Shown one piece after another: positions 63,301 through 63,709 of a stretch of DNA of 64,000 nucleotides. The stretch comes from Rugalucina vietnamica. Lineage: Eukaryota; Mollusca; Bivalvia; Lucinida; Lucinidae. The notes under the pieces are model-generated. The model was not told where the DNA came from. It did no database searches and was given only the letters and a program-made list of their open reading frames with translations. The stretch's first letter is position 1. Each line of letters opens with the position of its first letter. Location of the stretch: NCBI GenBank assembly GCA_964017185.1, contig OZ024871.1, positions 4,549,714 through 4,613,713 on the forward strand, given 5' to 3'. The position numbers and the translations under genes are program-made.

Positions 63301-63709
63301 ATAGTTATTCTTTTAAAATTTTAAATAGCTTGGTTTAGAAGTGGAAATGTAACTGGTTTTTGTGGGACTCATTTCCTGGAAACTGAAATGCATGTGAATA
63401 AAAATTACACAAAGCCTACATGTCTAGGATACATAATCTGAAATATTAAAGATTATTTTGGGGTCATGGAAATGTATTTCTCTGGAAAAAGTTAGTGTAA
63501 ACATGTTTTTTTTCTGGAAAATTCTTGAAGTGAGTATTTTTGGGCGGCTCGTGTGCACTTATTGTTTGCTGAAAGATGACATGTCTTTTGTTTCAGGTTC
63601 TTATGTGACTGAAGTCAATGACTACATCGAAAAATCTGGCTTATTTTGTTTTCAAAAAGCTAATAAAAATGGGTCCGACGATTTCAACCTTGAAGTAACT
63701 GAAAAATGA
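18172..63709 (+). CDS. VWA5A: VWA5A-like gene (VIT + vWA domain protein), multi-exon, span of recognised exons
   Basis: Twelve phase-consistent exons plus a thirteenth (53277-53400) and a probable fourteenth (63597 onward) encode a protein matching VWA5A/BCSC-1 throughout. The order is VIT domain (residues about 1-125 of the visible part), a linker, a vWA domain with complete MIDAS (D267-R-S-G-S271, T339, D366) from about residue 260 to 430, a beta-rich region, the HRLAAK motif, and a C-terminal Gly/Ser/Lys segment. VIT-vWA proteins are found alone or in larger proteins such as PARP4 and inter-alpha-trypsin inhibitor heavy chains; the lack of a signal peptide cannot be judged because the first exon is missing. 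The vertebrate protein is an intracellular candidate tumour suppressor of unclear biochemistry. Introns are large (up to 9.6 kb and probably 10 kb) and transposon-filled. The first exon and 3' end were not found. Confidence 0.9.
18913..19132 (+). CDS. VWA5A: VWA5A-like exon: end of the VIT domain
   Basis: The acceptor is TCAATTTCAG and the donor CCAG|GTAGTT. It is phase 0 in, phase 1 out. The product includes [31 protein letters not shown] and [15 protein letters not shown], matching the second half of VIT, including the LPxxLNPRY signature that closes it. Intron 1 is short (538 bp). Confidence 0.93.
19160..19254. mobile_element. GAGCCGCCTC-type MITE, core hairpin copy
   Basis: The core is an almost perfect hairpin, GCGAAAACAAAGGCGCTGAT..ATCTGCGTCTTTGTTTTCGC (19178-19240), centred on CTTCGCGGTTACCGCGAAG, followed by the GCAGATTGTTGGTTTT end. 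It begins 28 bp after the exon donor at 19133. Confidence 0.75.
19255..19605. mobile_element. GAGCCGCCTC-type MITE with a LINE tail inserted in its hairpin
   Basis: The left part (to about 19398) and right part (from about 19543, ending GATACGGCGGCTCA) belong to one MITE. The 140 bases between them start AGTCAAAGTCAAAATTTATT and resemble the 3' end of a CR1-like LINE in minus orientation. Confidence 0.6.
19812..19935. mobile_element. GAGCCGCCTC-type MITE, partial copy
   Basis: It starts GATGAGGCGCCGCATAGG with AAAACCAACAATCTGC, then the AACAAAGGC hairpin (CAGCTTCGCAGTAACTGCAAAGCTG), and breaks off before the distal inverted end. Confidence 0.65.
19940..20700. other. Intronic sequence, no feature recognised
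   Basis: AT-rich sequence within intron 2. Nothing repeat-like or coding was recognised. Confidence 0.4.
20701..22510 (+). mobile_element. Pearl/Helentron-like element, ACCCCCCGCAAAA family, copy c (complete)
   Basis: This is a complete copy: 5' hairpin TATACCCCCC..GGGGGGTATA, a short CCGTGATTCCGTG run, eight tandem units of 180-192 bp with the landmark GGGCTTTCAGTATTTC, 3' subterminal TTTTGCGGGGGGTA, the same CTGAAAGC/GCTTGCAG stem-loop, and the terminal CTAGTT (22506-22511). It lies within intron 2 of the VWA5A-like gene. Confidence 0.75.
22511..24636. other. Intron 2, unique AT-rich sequence
   Basis: No coding segment, splice-bounded exon or family repeat was recognised in about 2.1 kb. 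Confidence 0.45.
24637..24723. mobile_element. GAGCCGCCTC-type MITE, partial right end
   Basis: The segment GTCGGACCTGGTCGGAACCC with CAAATTGTTGGTTTGCTCCACACAGGCTCA matches the distal end of the family (compare 49150-49204). Confidence 0.6.
24793..26784 (+). CDS. Non-LTR retrotransposon ORF2, 5'-truncated but with an intact RT
   Basis: About 663 codons are open without interruption; no true start codon is visible because the copy is 5'-truncated in or near the linker to the endonuclease. RT landmarks in order: [49 protein letters not shown] (motif A, catalytic Asp), [20 protein letters not shown] (motif B), [11 protein letters not shown] (motif C, catalytic DD), then [10 protein letters not shown] and [11 protein letters not shown]. 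The C-terminus has a CCHC-type knuckle, [14 protein letters not shown]. Missing are ORF1 and the APE endonuclease. An uninterrupted frame implies a recent insertion in intron 2 of the host gene. The clade is not assigned. Confidence 0.9.
   Translation, partial: VVNTCIHDSDQILNSEITETEILKATNALKSGKSPGYDEILNEYIKSTKLTFMPLYIKLFNIIFDTGILPDVWLEGKIRPIYKNKGSHFDPENYRPITILSCLGKLFTAILNNRLTKYLELHGTLDENQAGFRQGYSTTDHIFTLNSLLELFKYHKKTLFCTFIDFSKAFDTVWRTGLWGKLLSNSINGKMLHIIHNMYQGIKSSVTVNGENSTFFACDCGVRQGENLSPILFSLYLNDLEHFLLHKDLKGITIDITNNEIMIYMRLFTLLYADDTVLMADSAEDMQNCLNEFASYCRSWKLKINTEKTKTVIFGGSKKLNKRFKFKIDDMIIEVVDRYKYLGVIFSESGSFLNARNHIVQQAKKAMIFLYIRIKNLDLPFDLQLKLFDHTILPILTYASEVWGFENLDMIEKVHNDFLRKITLARKSTPLYMLYGETGRFPLKIIIKSRMISYWNRLIHSKGIKISFLMYQCLMNSENLSSKWASSIKNILTEIGRPDIWLFQQNVQSKSLSSLTKRILVEQFKQEWRSNCTKSVKAFTYFCYKHNFEMEKYYLTVPRKVYLTLFKLRTSNHKLPVETGRWTRPKTARHQRICPLCISRDIGDEYHYICKCPYFAAERATYVKPYYIKRPSMYKFCNLLGSTNENQMRKLSQFAQIIFRKFV
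26785..28315. other. LINE 3' UTR and/or intronic sequence
   Basis: No coding segment was found. It contains a (CT)n microsatellite (27428-27469) and a poly-T run (27898-27920). Part of it may be the 3' UTR of the LINE upstream; the boundary cannot be placed by eye. Confidence 0.4.
27428..27469. repeat. (CT)n microsatellite
   Basis: About 21 uninterrupted CT units. Confidence 0.95.
28316..28430 (+). mobile_element. LINE-like 3' end with (TATGT)n tail
   Basis: The stretch ACCTGAGTGAATAAAGTG contains a polyadenylation hexamer and is followed by four TATGT units (28408-28428), as at the 3' ends of some non-LTR elements. It could be the terminus of the LINE that starts at 24793, or an unrelated fragment. 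Confidence 0.45.
28718..28884 (+). CDS. VWA5A: VWA5A-like exon 3: VIT to vWA linker
   Basis: The acceptor is ACTCTTCCCCAG and the donor GCAAAG|GTAAAAC. It is phase 1 in, phase 0 out, encoding (D)[17 protein letters not shown] then [29 protein letters not shown] and GDKVAK. This corresponds to the family's post-VIT beta-strand region (the 'PYTLSM' block of vertebrate VWA5A). The 3' part of the exon with its donor is duplicated twice immediately downstream. Confidence 0.9.
28941..29230 (+). pseudogene. Two decayed tandem copies of the exon 3 3' half
   Basis: Copy 2 (28950-29065) contains CAGTTCAGT..GGGTAGTGTCAGGGGGTACC..GTCAGTAACATCACAACAGG and a donor-like AAAGGTAAAACAAACTT. Copy 3 (about 29117-29225) contains GTTCAGTATGACATGCAGTG and ACATCACAGCAGGACAAGG. 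Both have frame-breaking changes (TGA in copy 2), so they are pseudo-exons. The duplicated unit of about 165 bp includes the start of the intron. Confidence 0.8.
29231..29840. other. Intron 3, no feature recognised
   Basis: No supported coding or repeat feature. A minus-strand frame of 82 codons (29483-29731) has no recognisable similarity. Confidence 0.4.
29841..30010. repeat. 170-bp near-perfect hairpin
   Basis: The arms run from AAATAGATCAGCTC inward through AGTGAATTGTTGAGTAATAA, CACTGTTTG, TCAGTTGTAA and AGAAGAT to a GC-rich tip GCGCGTAGCGCG (29921-29932), with only a few mismatches and small bulges. It abuts a small TIR element. Confidence 0.9.
30013..30306. mobile_element. Short MITE with TTCTAACACAC inverted ends
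   Basis: The left end GATTCTAACACAC (30012-30024) is complementary to the right end GGTGTGTTAGAATT (about 30292-30305). The interior contains ACGACGTTACACCG and TGACGTCAC and no coding frame. Together with the adjacent hairpin it may form one composite element. Confidence 0.55.
30310..30780. other. Intron 3, no feature recognised
   Basis: Nothing beyond ordinary AT-rich sequence was recognised here. Confidence 0.4.
30781..30972 (+). mobile_element. TTGTGGGTAC MITE, copy d
   Basis: The hairpin halves AAAACATACATTGTGGGTAC and GTATCCACAATGTATGTTTT flank a GAACCGCCTCGCTGCGGTTC palindrome; the usual CACCTGCAAACCCCAGTTTT tail follows. A fragment resembling the end of exon 3 (GTGGAAAAACAAGAGGACAA, about 30975) lies directly after it. 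Confidence 0.75.
31453..31561 (+). CDS. VWA5A: VWA5A-like exon 4
   Basis: The acceptor is CTGATTGCAG and the donor GCAG|GTAATA. It is phase 0 in, phase 1 out. It encodes [20 protein letters not shown], then [15 protein letters not shown], matching the 'HKFDRDVELLIYY..TPSVVLEMG' block just before the vWA domain in the family. Confidence 0.93.
31845..32012 (+). mobile_element. TTGTGGGTAC MITE, copy e
   Basis: A shortened hairpin (AACATTGATTGTGGATAC with GTACCCACAGTCTATGTT) and the CACTGCAAACCCCAGTTTT tail ending TTTTCCTGATGA. Confidence 0.7.
32190..32395. mobile_element. GAGCCGCCTC-type MITE, nearly complete
   Basis: The ends are GAGCCGCCTCGTGGGAAAAC and GGTTTTCCTACGCGGCGGCTC. The internal GTCCGACACAAACCG and the GCGAAAACAAAGGCGCTGAT half-hairpin are present; the distal hairpin arm is deleted. 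Confidence 0.85.
32437..32566. repeat. (GAAA)n-rich microsatellite
   Basis: A 130-bp purine tract of GAAA units with interruptions. The hydrophobic frames on the minus strand are artefacts of it. Confidence 0.95.
32639..32746 (+). CDS. VWA5A: VWA5A-like exon 5: entry to the vWA domain
   Basis: The acceptor is TTTGATTTCAG and the donor TCTG|GTATGT. It is phase 1 in and out. It encodes [18 protein letters not shown], then [11 protein letters not shown], the first strand of the vWA fold with the first part of the MIDAS (D-R-S-G-S). The MIDAS is split by the intron between exons 5 and 6. Confidence 0.95.
32968..33616 (+). mobile_element. TCGCGCGAC-type palindromic element, copy 3 (complete)
   Basis: The ends are TAGTATCTCACTGGCATGCGA and GTCGCAATCCAGTGAGATA. 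The interior is filled with CGTGCGAC/GTCGCACG-type inverted units. It is the best complete representative of the family in the window, about 650 bp, inside intron 5. Confidence 0.8.
33973..34099 (+). CDS. VWA5A: VWA5A-like exon 6: MIDAS and helix 1 of vWA
   Basis: The acceptor is TTTTTTTCCAG and the donor AAATT|GTAAGT. It is phase 1 in, phase 2 out, encoding (G)[34 protein letters not shown], matching the 'GSM..RIQAAKETLILLLKSLPIGCYFNI-GFGS' block of VWA5A. Confidence 0.95.
34772..34850 (+). ncRNA. tRNA-like segment in the left long TIR
   Basis: TAGTTCAGTAGGTAGAG resembles a D-arm/A box, and GGGTTCGAGTCCGGG is a perfect T-arm with B box. The anticodon arm is degenerate, so it is a tRNA pseudogene or SINE head rather than a functional tRNA. 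Confidence 0.5.
35229..35420 (+). mobile_element. tRNA-derived SINE (tRNA-Leu/Ser-like head)
   Basis: CCCCGTGGCCGAGCAGTTCAG is an A-box/D-arm typical of Leu/Ser tRNAs, and GTGTGAGTTCGAGACCCAC supplies a B box. The body GGCGGTTTTTCTCGGGGTAC and CCGTTTTCGCCCCACC is a common SINE core. The tail ends GGGACGTAAAACTGAA. Confidence 0.7.
35421..36334. other. Interior of the long-TIR element, no feature recognised
   Basis: The longest plus frame (35972-36235, 87 codons) has no recognisable domain. The tandem phrase AGTAGGAAGAGC occurs twice at about 35616-35642. Confidence 0.4.
36335..36450 (-). mobile_element. SINE body fragment, inverted relative to 35229-35420
   Basis: The reverse complement contains CCAAGTTCTGCTTGTGGGTG and TTCGTTTTCTCAGGGTTCTC, matching the body of the SINE at 35320-35400. 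Confidence 0.6.
36984..38475 (+). mobile_element. tRNA-Thr-derived SINE split by a DNA transposon
   Basis: The head GCCTCTATGGTGCAGTGG..GTGCCTTATAAA (36984-37023) and the rest AAACCAGAGATGGCAGGTTT..CATATGACCTTTGCTGTTGG (38357-38475) join into one SINE equivalent to 13805-13965. The insertion falls in the anticodon region. Confidence 0.85.
37024..38356. mobile_element. 1333-bp DNA transposon with about 105-bp TIRs and ATAAA target duplication
   Basis: The termini CACGGCTAACAAACCTTTA and its complement TAAAGGTTTGTTAGCCGTG open inverted repeats of about 105 bp that also share AATCCGATTCA, CCGGTTTCGCAT-like and AAAAGGTAAACAAA blocks. It is flanked by ATAAA at 37019-37023 and 38357-38361, and the SINE reads through when it is removed. 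No transposase domain is visible in its short frames (longest 37128-37397). Superfamily unassigned; the CAC start with a 5-bp duplication is compatible with, but does not prove, Transib-like elements. Confidence 0.85.
38755..38825. mobile_element. TTGTGGGTAC MITE, hairpin-only copy f
   Basis: AAAACATAGATTGTGGACAC with TTACAATCTATGTTTT forms a short hairpin; the tail is lost. Confidence 0.6.
38830..39615 (-). mobile_element. Helentron-like element, AGCTCACC family, minus orientation
   Basis: Its 5' end is at the right: the hairpin AGCTCACC..GTGAGCT (39591-39613), preceded on this strand by GACGGACGACGGGG, the complement of the GTCCGTC run. The body has the family phrases 'GTGACCTGGTCCATTTATGC' and 'TTCGTTCCCC', in about two repeat units. 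The left boundary is approximate. Confidence 0.6.
39612..39710 (+). mobile_element. TTGTGGGTAC MITE tail, copy g
   Basis: Only the distal part remains: CCCCTGCATACTCAAGTTTT and GGACATGTTATCCTGATGA. Confidence 0.55.
40031..40200. mobile_element. GCGCGGATCCAGA MITE with 10-bp flanking direct repeat
   Basis: The inverted ends GCGCGGATCCAGA and TCTGGATCCGCGC enclose G/C-rich GGGGTCC repeats. CATGGGCAGC occurs directly on both sides (40021-40030 and 40201-40210), consistent with an 8-10 bp target duplication as in hAT- or Mutator-type elements. Confidence 0.85.
40580..40765 (-). mobile_element. tRNA-derived SINE, minus strand
   Basis: The reverse complement starts GGGAGCGCGGTGGCGTAGTG and carries GGTCCTGGGTTCGATCCCCA (B box). 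The body includes the phrase complementary to GTGTCTTGCTCAAGGACACA, typical of V-SINE-like families. The same family occurs at 42640-42995. Confidence 0.75.
40766..41480. other. Interior of the long-TIR element with a (GT)n microsatellite
   Basis: A run of GT units lies at about 40887-40915. No coding or family repeat was recognised otherwise. Confidence 0.5.
41826..41910 (-). ncRNA. tRNA-like segment in the right long TIR
   Basis: On the minus strand it reads GTAGCTCAGTAGCTAGCG (A box) and GCTGGGTTCGAGTCCCGG (B box) and is the inverted counterpart of 34772-34850. Better preserved than the left copy, but the anticodon arm does not form a clean 5-bp stem. Confidence 0.55.
42323..42467 (+). 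CDS. VWA5A: VWA5A-like exon 7: vWA domain with MIDAS threonine
   Basis: The acceptor is CTTTCTCCCCAG and the donor AGACAG|GTGAGA. It is phase 2 in, phase 0 out, encoding (L)[51 protein letters not shown] contains the MIDAS threonine. It lies about 215 bp beyond the long-TIR element that fills intron 6. Confidence 0.95.
42640..42995 (+). mobile_element. tRNA-derived SINE interrupted by a palindromic element
   Basis: The head GTGCTGTAGCCCAGTGGTTA..CAGACTCCTGGCC (42640-42675) continues after the insertion as TGGATGCTGAGGTTGGTGG and GTCCAAGAGCAAGACACATC. It belongs to the family of the SINE at 40580-40765. Confidence 0.7.
42676..42893. repeat. 218-bp palindromic MITE inside the SINE
   Basis: The arms CGAGGTTATAAAACTTTTTT and its complement AAAAAAGTTTTATAACCTCG continue through CTCAGCTGAGCATGAAA-type and TTTATCCTGCTCATAAATG-type blocks to the centre TGCCAACAATTGTTGGCA. 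Flanking GGCC occurs on both sides. Non-coding. Confidence 0.85.
43068..43147 (+). CDS. VWA5A: VWA5A-like exon 8: vWA strand with MIDAS aspartate
   Basis: The acceptor is CTGTGATTTCAG and the donor ACTAG|GTGAGT. It is phase 0 in, phase 2 out, encoding [26 protein letters not shown](R). TDGEV contains the third MIDAS residue. The last 40 bases with the donor are tandemly repeated directly downstream. Confidence 0.95.
43150..43191 (+). repeat. Tandem duplicate of the exon 8 donor region (42 bp)
   Basis: GAGTTATTGCCCTTGTCAAG and TCCTACTC.CATAATAC.AGGT occur at 43108-43149 and again at 43150-43191. The second copy keeps a usable donor (CCAG|GTGTGG), but using it would put a TGA in frame (ACT AGG TGA). 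Confidence 0.9.
43603..43825. mobile_element. GAGCCGCCTC-type MITE, diverged copy
   Basis: Left part AAGCTGCCACCAACAATTTG, the internal GAAAACAAAGGTGCTGATCA hairpin and the end GCAGATTGTTGGCTTTCTGA with TGCGGCAGCC. It ends about 37 bp before the first of the exon 9 acceptor repeats. Confidence 0.7.
43855..44520 (+). repeat. Nine 75-bp tandem copies of the exon 9 acceptor plus exon start
   Basis: Each unit runs TTTCAG|AGTATTCACCCTGGG then TATTGGTAGTGGTGTGTCAA, CTTCTCTAATCA.AGGTGTAT and TTGTATTGTGATA. Exon-like starts fall at 43862, 43937, 44010, 44085, 44160, 44235, 44310, 44394 and 44469: period 75 except one 73 and one 84 (9-bp insertion). The last unit continues into the full exon 9. Copies ending CACAG|GTGTAT also contain donor-like sites. 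The earlier units carry an in-frame TGA before the next acceptor, so only the last acceptor gives the full-length product by simple splicing. Confidence 0.95.
44469..44583 (+). CDS. VWA5A: VWA5A-like exon 9: end of the vWA domain
   Basis: The acceptor is TGATATTTCAG and the donor CCCAAG|GTAATC. It is phase 2 in, phase 0 out, encoding (R)[38 protein letters not shown]. This matches 'FSFGIGEGTSTSLIKGIARASGG-EFI--KDR' of VWA5A. It is the last of nine repeated acceptor units, so the real acceptor choice needs transcript support. Confidence 0.93.
44588..44783. mobile_element. TACTGTAAATTCAGAAA-type MITE, copy 1
   Basis: The interior GTTCTCACTAATTTTGTAAA and the right end AAAAAATTTCTGAATTTATTGTA match the copies at 45021-45187 and 49988-50184. 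It begins immediately after the exon 9 donor. Confidence 0.6.
44829..45211. mobile_element. GAGCCGCCTC-type MITE split by a TACTGTAAA-type MITE
   Basis: The left part GAGCCACCTGATGAGAAAGC to the hairpin CAGCTGATCTGCGCTGATCTG (to about 45020) and the right part ATGCAGATTGTTGGTTTTCC (from 45188) flank an inserted copy of the other family (45021-45187). Confidence 0.65.
45021..45187. mobile_element. TACTGTAAATTCAGAAA-type MITE, copy 2
   Basis: It runs from about ACTGGAAATATTCGCGGATA to AAATTTCTGAATTTACAGTA and is nested in the GAGCCGCCTC MITE. Confidence 0.65.
45301..46350 (+). repeat. Intronic 30-bp minisatellite, about 35 copies
   Basis: The consensus unit is CATGTCACTCAACAATGAAG plus AGCAGCATAG. 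Copies are nearly identical, differing at a few sites (CACTC/CATTC, CATG/CATA). Since 30 is a multiple of three, several frames stay open for hundreds of codons: decapeptides such as [10 protein letters not shown] and [10 protein letters not shown] on the plus strand and a cysteine-rich one on the minus strand. It lies in intron 9, between exons with matching phase 0 borders, so coding is not supported. Confidence 0.95.
46445..46612 (+). CDS. VWA5A: VWA5A-like exon 10
   Basis: The acceptor is AATTATAG and the donor CTCAAG|GTAGAT. It is phase 0 in and out (56 codons), encoding [56 protein letters not shown]. It corresponds to the 'LKRSLQPVVEDVSLSWHLP-G...IFRGQRLI-YAQLTG' region following the vWA domain. 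The polypyrimidine tract is weak. Confidence 0.9.
46830..47613 (+). mobile_element. Helentron-like element related to the AGCTCACC family, different 5' end
   Basis: The 5' part has GGGGGCCAAG repeats instead of the AGCTCACC hairpin. It then shows GCGTCCGTTGTCAGTGCGTG, the body phrase ATATCTCTAAGACAACGAGG / CCAATCATGATCAAATTTTA, and at the 3' end GTTAGTGAGCG with a GCCCATGGGC stem and a T-rich end. Confidence 0.6.
47625..48088. mobile_element. Element with AAACTCGGCCCATA tandem repeats and inverted end
   Basis: The left side has five or six 15-18 bp units (ACAAACTCGGCCCATA) at 47632-47725. The right end (48045-48088) is inverted: TTTTGTCATGGGCCAAGTTT and GTTATGGGCCGAGATGTCCC. The central 300 bp is AT-rich and non-coding. 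Confidence 0.7.
48223..48406 (+). CDS. VWA5A: VWA5A-like exon 11
   Basis: The acceptor is TGCTATTTCAG and the donor AATGATG|GTCAGT. It is phase 0 in, phase 1 out. It encodes [58 protein letters not shown] is a hallmark of the VWA5A family. If the donor were ignored, translation would stop at 48456, giving a truncated protein; the downstream exon fits phase 1, so splicing is preferred. Confidence 0.9.
48460..48975. other. Intron 11, no feature recognised
   Basis: AT-rich non-coding sequence; nothing else seen. Confidence 0.45.
48976..49204. mobile_element. GAGCCGCCTC-type MITE, complete, abutting exon 12
   Basis: The ends are GAGCCGCCGCATGAGAAAAC and GTTGGTTTTCTCATGCACAGGCTC. The distal end is only 17 bases before the exon 12 start, so part of the branch-point/polypyrimidine region is MITE-derived. 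Confidence 0.8.
49222..49472 (+). CDS. VWA5A: VWA5A-like exon 12
   Basis: The acceptor is TACATTTCAG and the donor GGTTCG|GTAAGT. It is phase 1 in, phase 0 out, 84 codons: (D)[40 protein letters not shown], then [13 protein letters not shown] and a Ser/Gly-rich end. It matches the 'LSLESGVISSFTAFIAINKE...V--RDVP' block of vertebrate VWA5A. Confidence 0.93.
49475..49987. other. Intron 12, start
   Basis: The frame stays open past the exon 12 donor to a stop at 49608, but without family similarity. Nothing else was recognised. Confidence 0.4.
49988..50184. mobile_element. TACTGTAAATTCAGAAA-type MITE, copy 3 (complete)
   Basis: It starts ATACTGTAAATTGGGAATGT and ends AAATTTCTGAACTTACAGTA, with inverted TACTGTAA/TTACAGTA tips. 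Confidence 0.75.
50455..52238 (+). mobile_element. Helentron-like element, AGCTCACC family, complete
   Basis: The 5' hairpin AGCTCACC..AGGTGAGCT (50455-50484) is followed by a GTCCGTCGTCCGTCGCCGTC run. Four repeat units of about 455 bp follow, marked by CCAATCAAAGCCAAACTTCA, GGTCACATGACCAAG and TGACCTTGACCTA. The 3' end shows the inverted subterminal GGGTGAGC (52201-52208), the stem-loop AGGACC-ATT-GGTCCT (52215-52229) and a T-rich terminus. Non-coding, in intron 12. Confidence 0.75.
52599..52735 (+). pseudogene. Exon 13 copy A (degenerate)
   Basis: The acceptor CATTGTAG is followed by A-S-A-S-V.. and [17 protein letters not shown], parallel to copies B and C, but the GGLFSxKSKK part and the donor are lost at the junction with the next duplicate. 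It could only be used with a cryptic donor. Confidence 0.7.
52763..52915 (+). CDS. VWA5A: Exon 13 copy B, ends in a stop supplied by a MITE
   Basis: The acceptor is TTCACTTTAG. In phase 0 it encodes [16 protein letters not shown], then [20 protein letters not shown] and [11 protein letters not shown] before TGA. The TGA (52913-52915) is formed with the first bases of the GAGCCGCCTC MITE that follows. The donor used in copy C (CCCTG|GTAAC) is changed here to CCTGTTAAC, so splicing onward is doubtful; inclusion would make a short C-terminus. Possibly an alternative terminal exon, possibly a dead duplicate. Confidence 0.55.
   Translation, partial: APASAQFMLWGSSSPKMKMSRGFGGFGLGGLFSKKSKKKSAFSPVNMLDI
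52914..53149. mobile_element. GAGCCGCCTC-type MITE, complete, directly after exon 13 copy B
   Basis: The ends GAGCCGCCTCGTGGGAAAAC and GGTTTTCCCATGAGGCGGCTC are perfect partners. The inner hairpin GCGAAAACAAAGGCGCTGAT..CAGCGCCTTTGTTTTCGC-type is intact. This is the best copy of the family in the window. Confidence 0.9.
53277..53400 (+). CDS. VWA5A: VWA5A-like exon 13 copy C (most likely functional copy)
   Basis: The acceptor is TTAACTTTAG and the donor GCCCTG|GTAACA. It is phase 0 in, phase 1 out, encoding [20 protein letters not shown] and [20 protein letters not shown]. MCYxA followed by a short GL.S.K segment matches the 'LMCYKAKTF...LCGLISHK' region of vertebrate VWA5A. It retains a donor, unlike copies A and B. 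The phase 1 exit fits the exon at 63597. Confidence 0.8.
53415..53594. mobile_element. GAGCCGCCTC-type MITE, diverged, directly after exon 13 copy C
   Basis: It starts GAGCCACTGCATAAGAACAA, with GGACCTGGTTGGAAACCC and TAGTTGGTGTTCTTATGTAA at the far end. It has the same position relative to the exon as the MITE after copy B, showing the insertion predates the duplication. Confidence 0.75.
53700..53795. repeat. Short inverted repeat next to a Helentron-like element
   Basis: ACTGTTATATTTTGTTGATAAAATGTGAGAAT pairs with ATTCTCACATTTTATCAACAAAAATTAACAGT around 53707-53792 (longest uninterrupted core TTGATAAAATGTGAGAA). Confidence 0.85.
53800..55360 (+). mobile_element. Helentron-like element, TGTCCCCC family
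   Basis: The 5' hairpin TGTCCCCC..GGGGGACA (53800-53825) is followed by a GTCCGTGTCCACGTCCGCG run. Nine repeat units of about 152-156 bp follow, marked by GATTTTGACCAAACTTGCAC and GGTGACCTTGACCTAATTTT. The 3' end has the inverted GGGGGGGACA (about 55326-55335) and the stem-loop GTTTTC-CTCA-GAAAAC. Non-coding. It lies in the intron between exons 13 and 14. Confidence 0.75.
55400..55580. mobile_element. GAGCCGCCTC-type MITE, degenerate copy
   Basis: The parts AAGAGGGATTGTACTATCCG, GTAGCAAAAACAAAGGCACT and ATGCAGATTGGTTGTTTTCT are recognisable; the hairpin and one end are lost. Confidence 0.55.
55830..57030 (+). mobile_element. Helentron-like element, TGTCTCCC family
   Basis: The 5' hairpin TGTCTCCC..GGGAGACA (55830-55858) is followed by GTCTGTCCGTCCGTCCGTCC. 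Seven units of about 156 bp follow, marked by TATAACTTGAAAACCGT, GAAACTTGGTACACTTATAA and GTTATTTCCCTTTGATTATT. The 3' end has the inverted GGGGGGAGACA (56990-57000), the stem-loop GTTTTC-ACATA-GAAAAC and a terminal CTAGTTTT (57025-57032). Confidence 0.8.
57198..57257. repeat. 30-bp direct tandem duplication
   Basis: GTGTTTCCAATCTAAGGATG plus CAGTGAACAT/G occurs twice in tandem. Confidence 0.9.
57313..57348. repeat. Poly-A tract
   Basis: A long uninterrupted A run. Confidence 0.9.
57674..57737 (-). mobile_element. TTGTGGGTAC MITE tail, copy h
   Basis: It contains AAAACTGGGGTTTGCAGGGG, the inverted tail of the family, cut off at the adjoining AGCTCACC element. Confidence 0.6.
57737..58540 (+). 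mobile_element. Helentron-like element, AGCTCACC family, truncated
   Basis: The 5' hairpin AGCTCACCTGAGCC..GGCTCACAAGGTGAGCT is followed by a dense GTCCGTCCGTCC run and body repeats (GTTGTGGCCACTCTAGC, TTCATTGGATCTTCTTCAT, GAGTTCGAATTTCAGCCAG). It is cut at 58540 by the start of a TGTCTCCC-type element. Confidence 0.7.
58541..59300 (+). mobile_element. TGTCTCCC-hairpin element with a different body
   Basis: The 5' hairpin TGTCTCCC..GGGAGACA is the same as at 55830 and is followed by a (GTCT)n run, but the body is unrelated: spaced phrases TTCAAGATGGCGTCCAAGAT / TCAAGGATGGCATCCAAGAT recur at about 160-180 bp. The 3' end was not identified. Confidence 0.6.
59301..60687. other. Intronic or intergenic sequence, no feature recognised
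   Basis: About 1.4 kb of AT-rich sequence. No family repeat or supported exon. Confidence 0.45.
60688..60860 (+). mobile_element. tRNA-derived SINE (tRNA-Pro-like head, CORE-type body)
   Basis: The head CCCGATAGCGTAATGGTTAG (A box), an anticodon arm with loop TTCGGAA (anticodon CGG) and GCGGGTTCAAATCCGGGC (B box) is tRNA-like, but the T stem has mismatches, so it is not a functional tRNA. The body CCTTGCTTGGCGCTCAGCAT recalls the conserved central domain of metazoan SINEs. Confidence 0.75.
60861..63596. other. Intronic or intergenic sequence
   Basis: No supported exon. One inverted repeat is present at 62076-62155 (listed separately) and the phrase TGATTCCTATTCAGGAA / TGATTCCTGAATGGGA recurs around 62343-62445. 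Confidence 0.4.
62076..62155. repeat. 18-bp perfect inverted repeat, about 45-bp loop
   Basis: GATGCCCAATTGAGTATC and its exact complement GATACTCAATTGGGCATC are separated by about 45 bases. Confidence 0.9.
63597..63709 (+). CDS. VWA5A: Probable VWA5A-like exon 14
   Basis: The acceptor is TTTTGTTTCAG. The phase 1 entry continues exon 13 copy C exactly (P-G|S-Y-V..). It encodes (G)[32 protein letters not shown]; the LxxxQxAxxGSxDxNxE pattern resembles 'LIYHQNASGSWDLNEDLA' of vertebrate VWA5A. Either it splices at GAA|GTAACT (63694/63695) to an exon beyond the window, or it runs to the TGA at 63707-63709. The intervening intron would be about 10.2 kb. The similarity is short, so the call is tentative. 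Confidence 0.55.
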
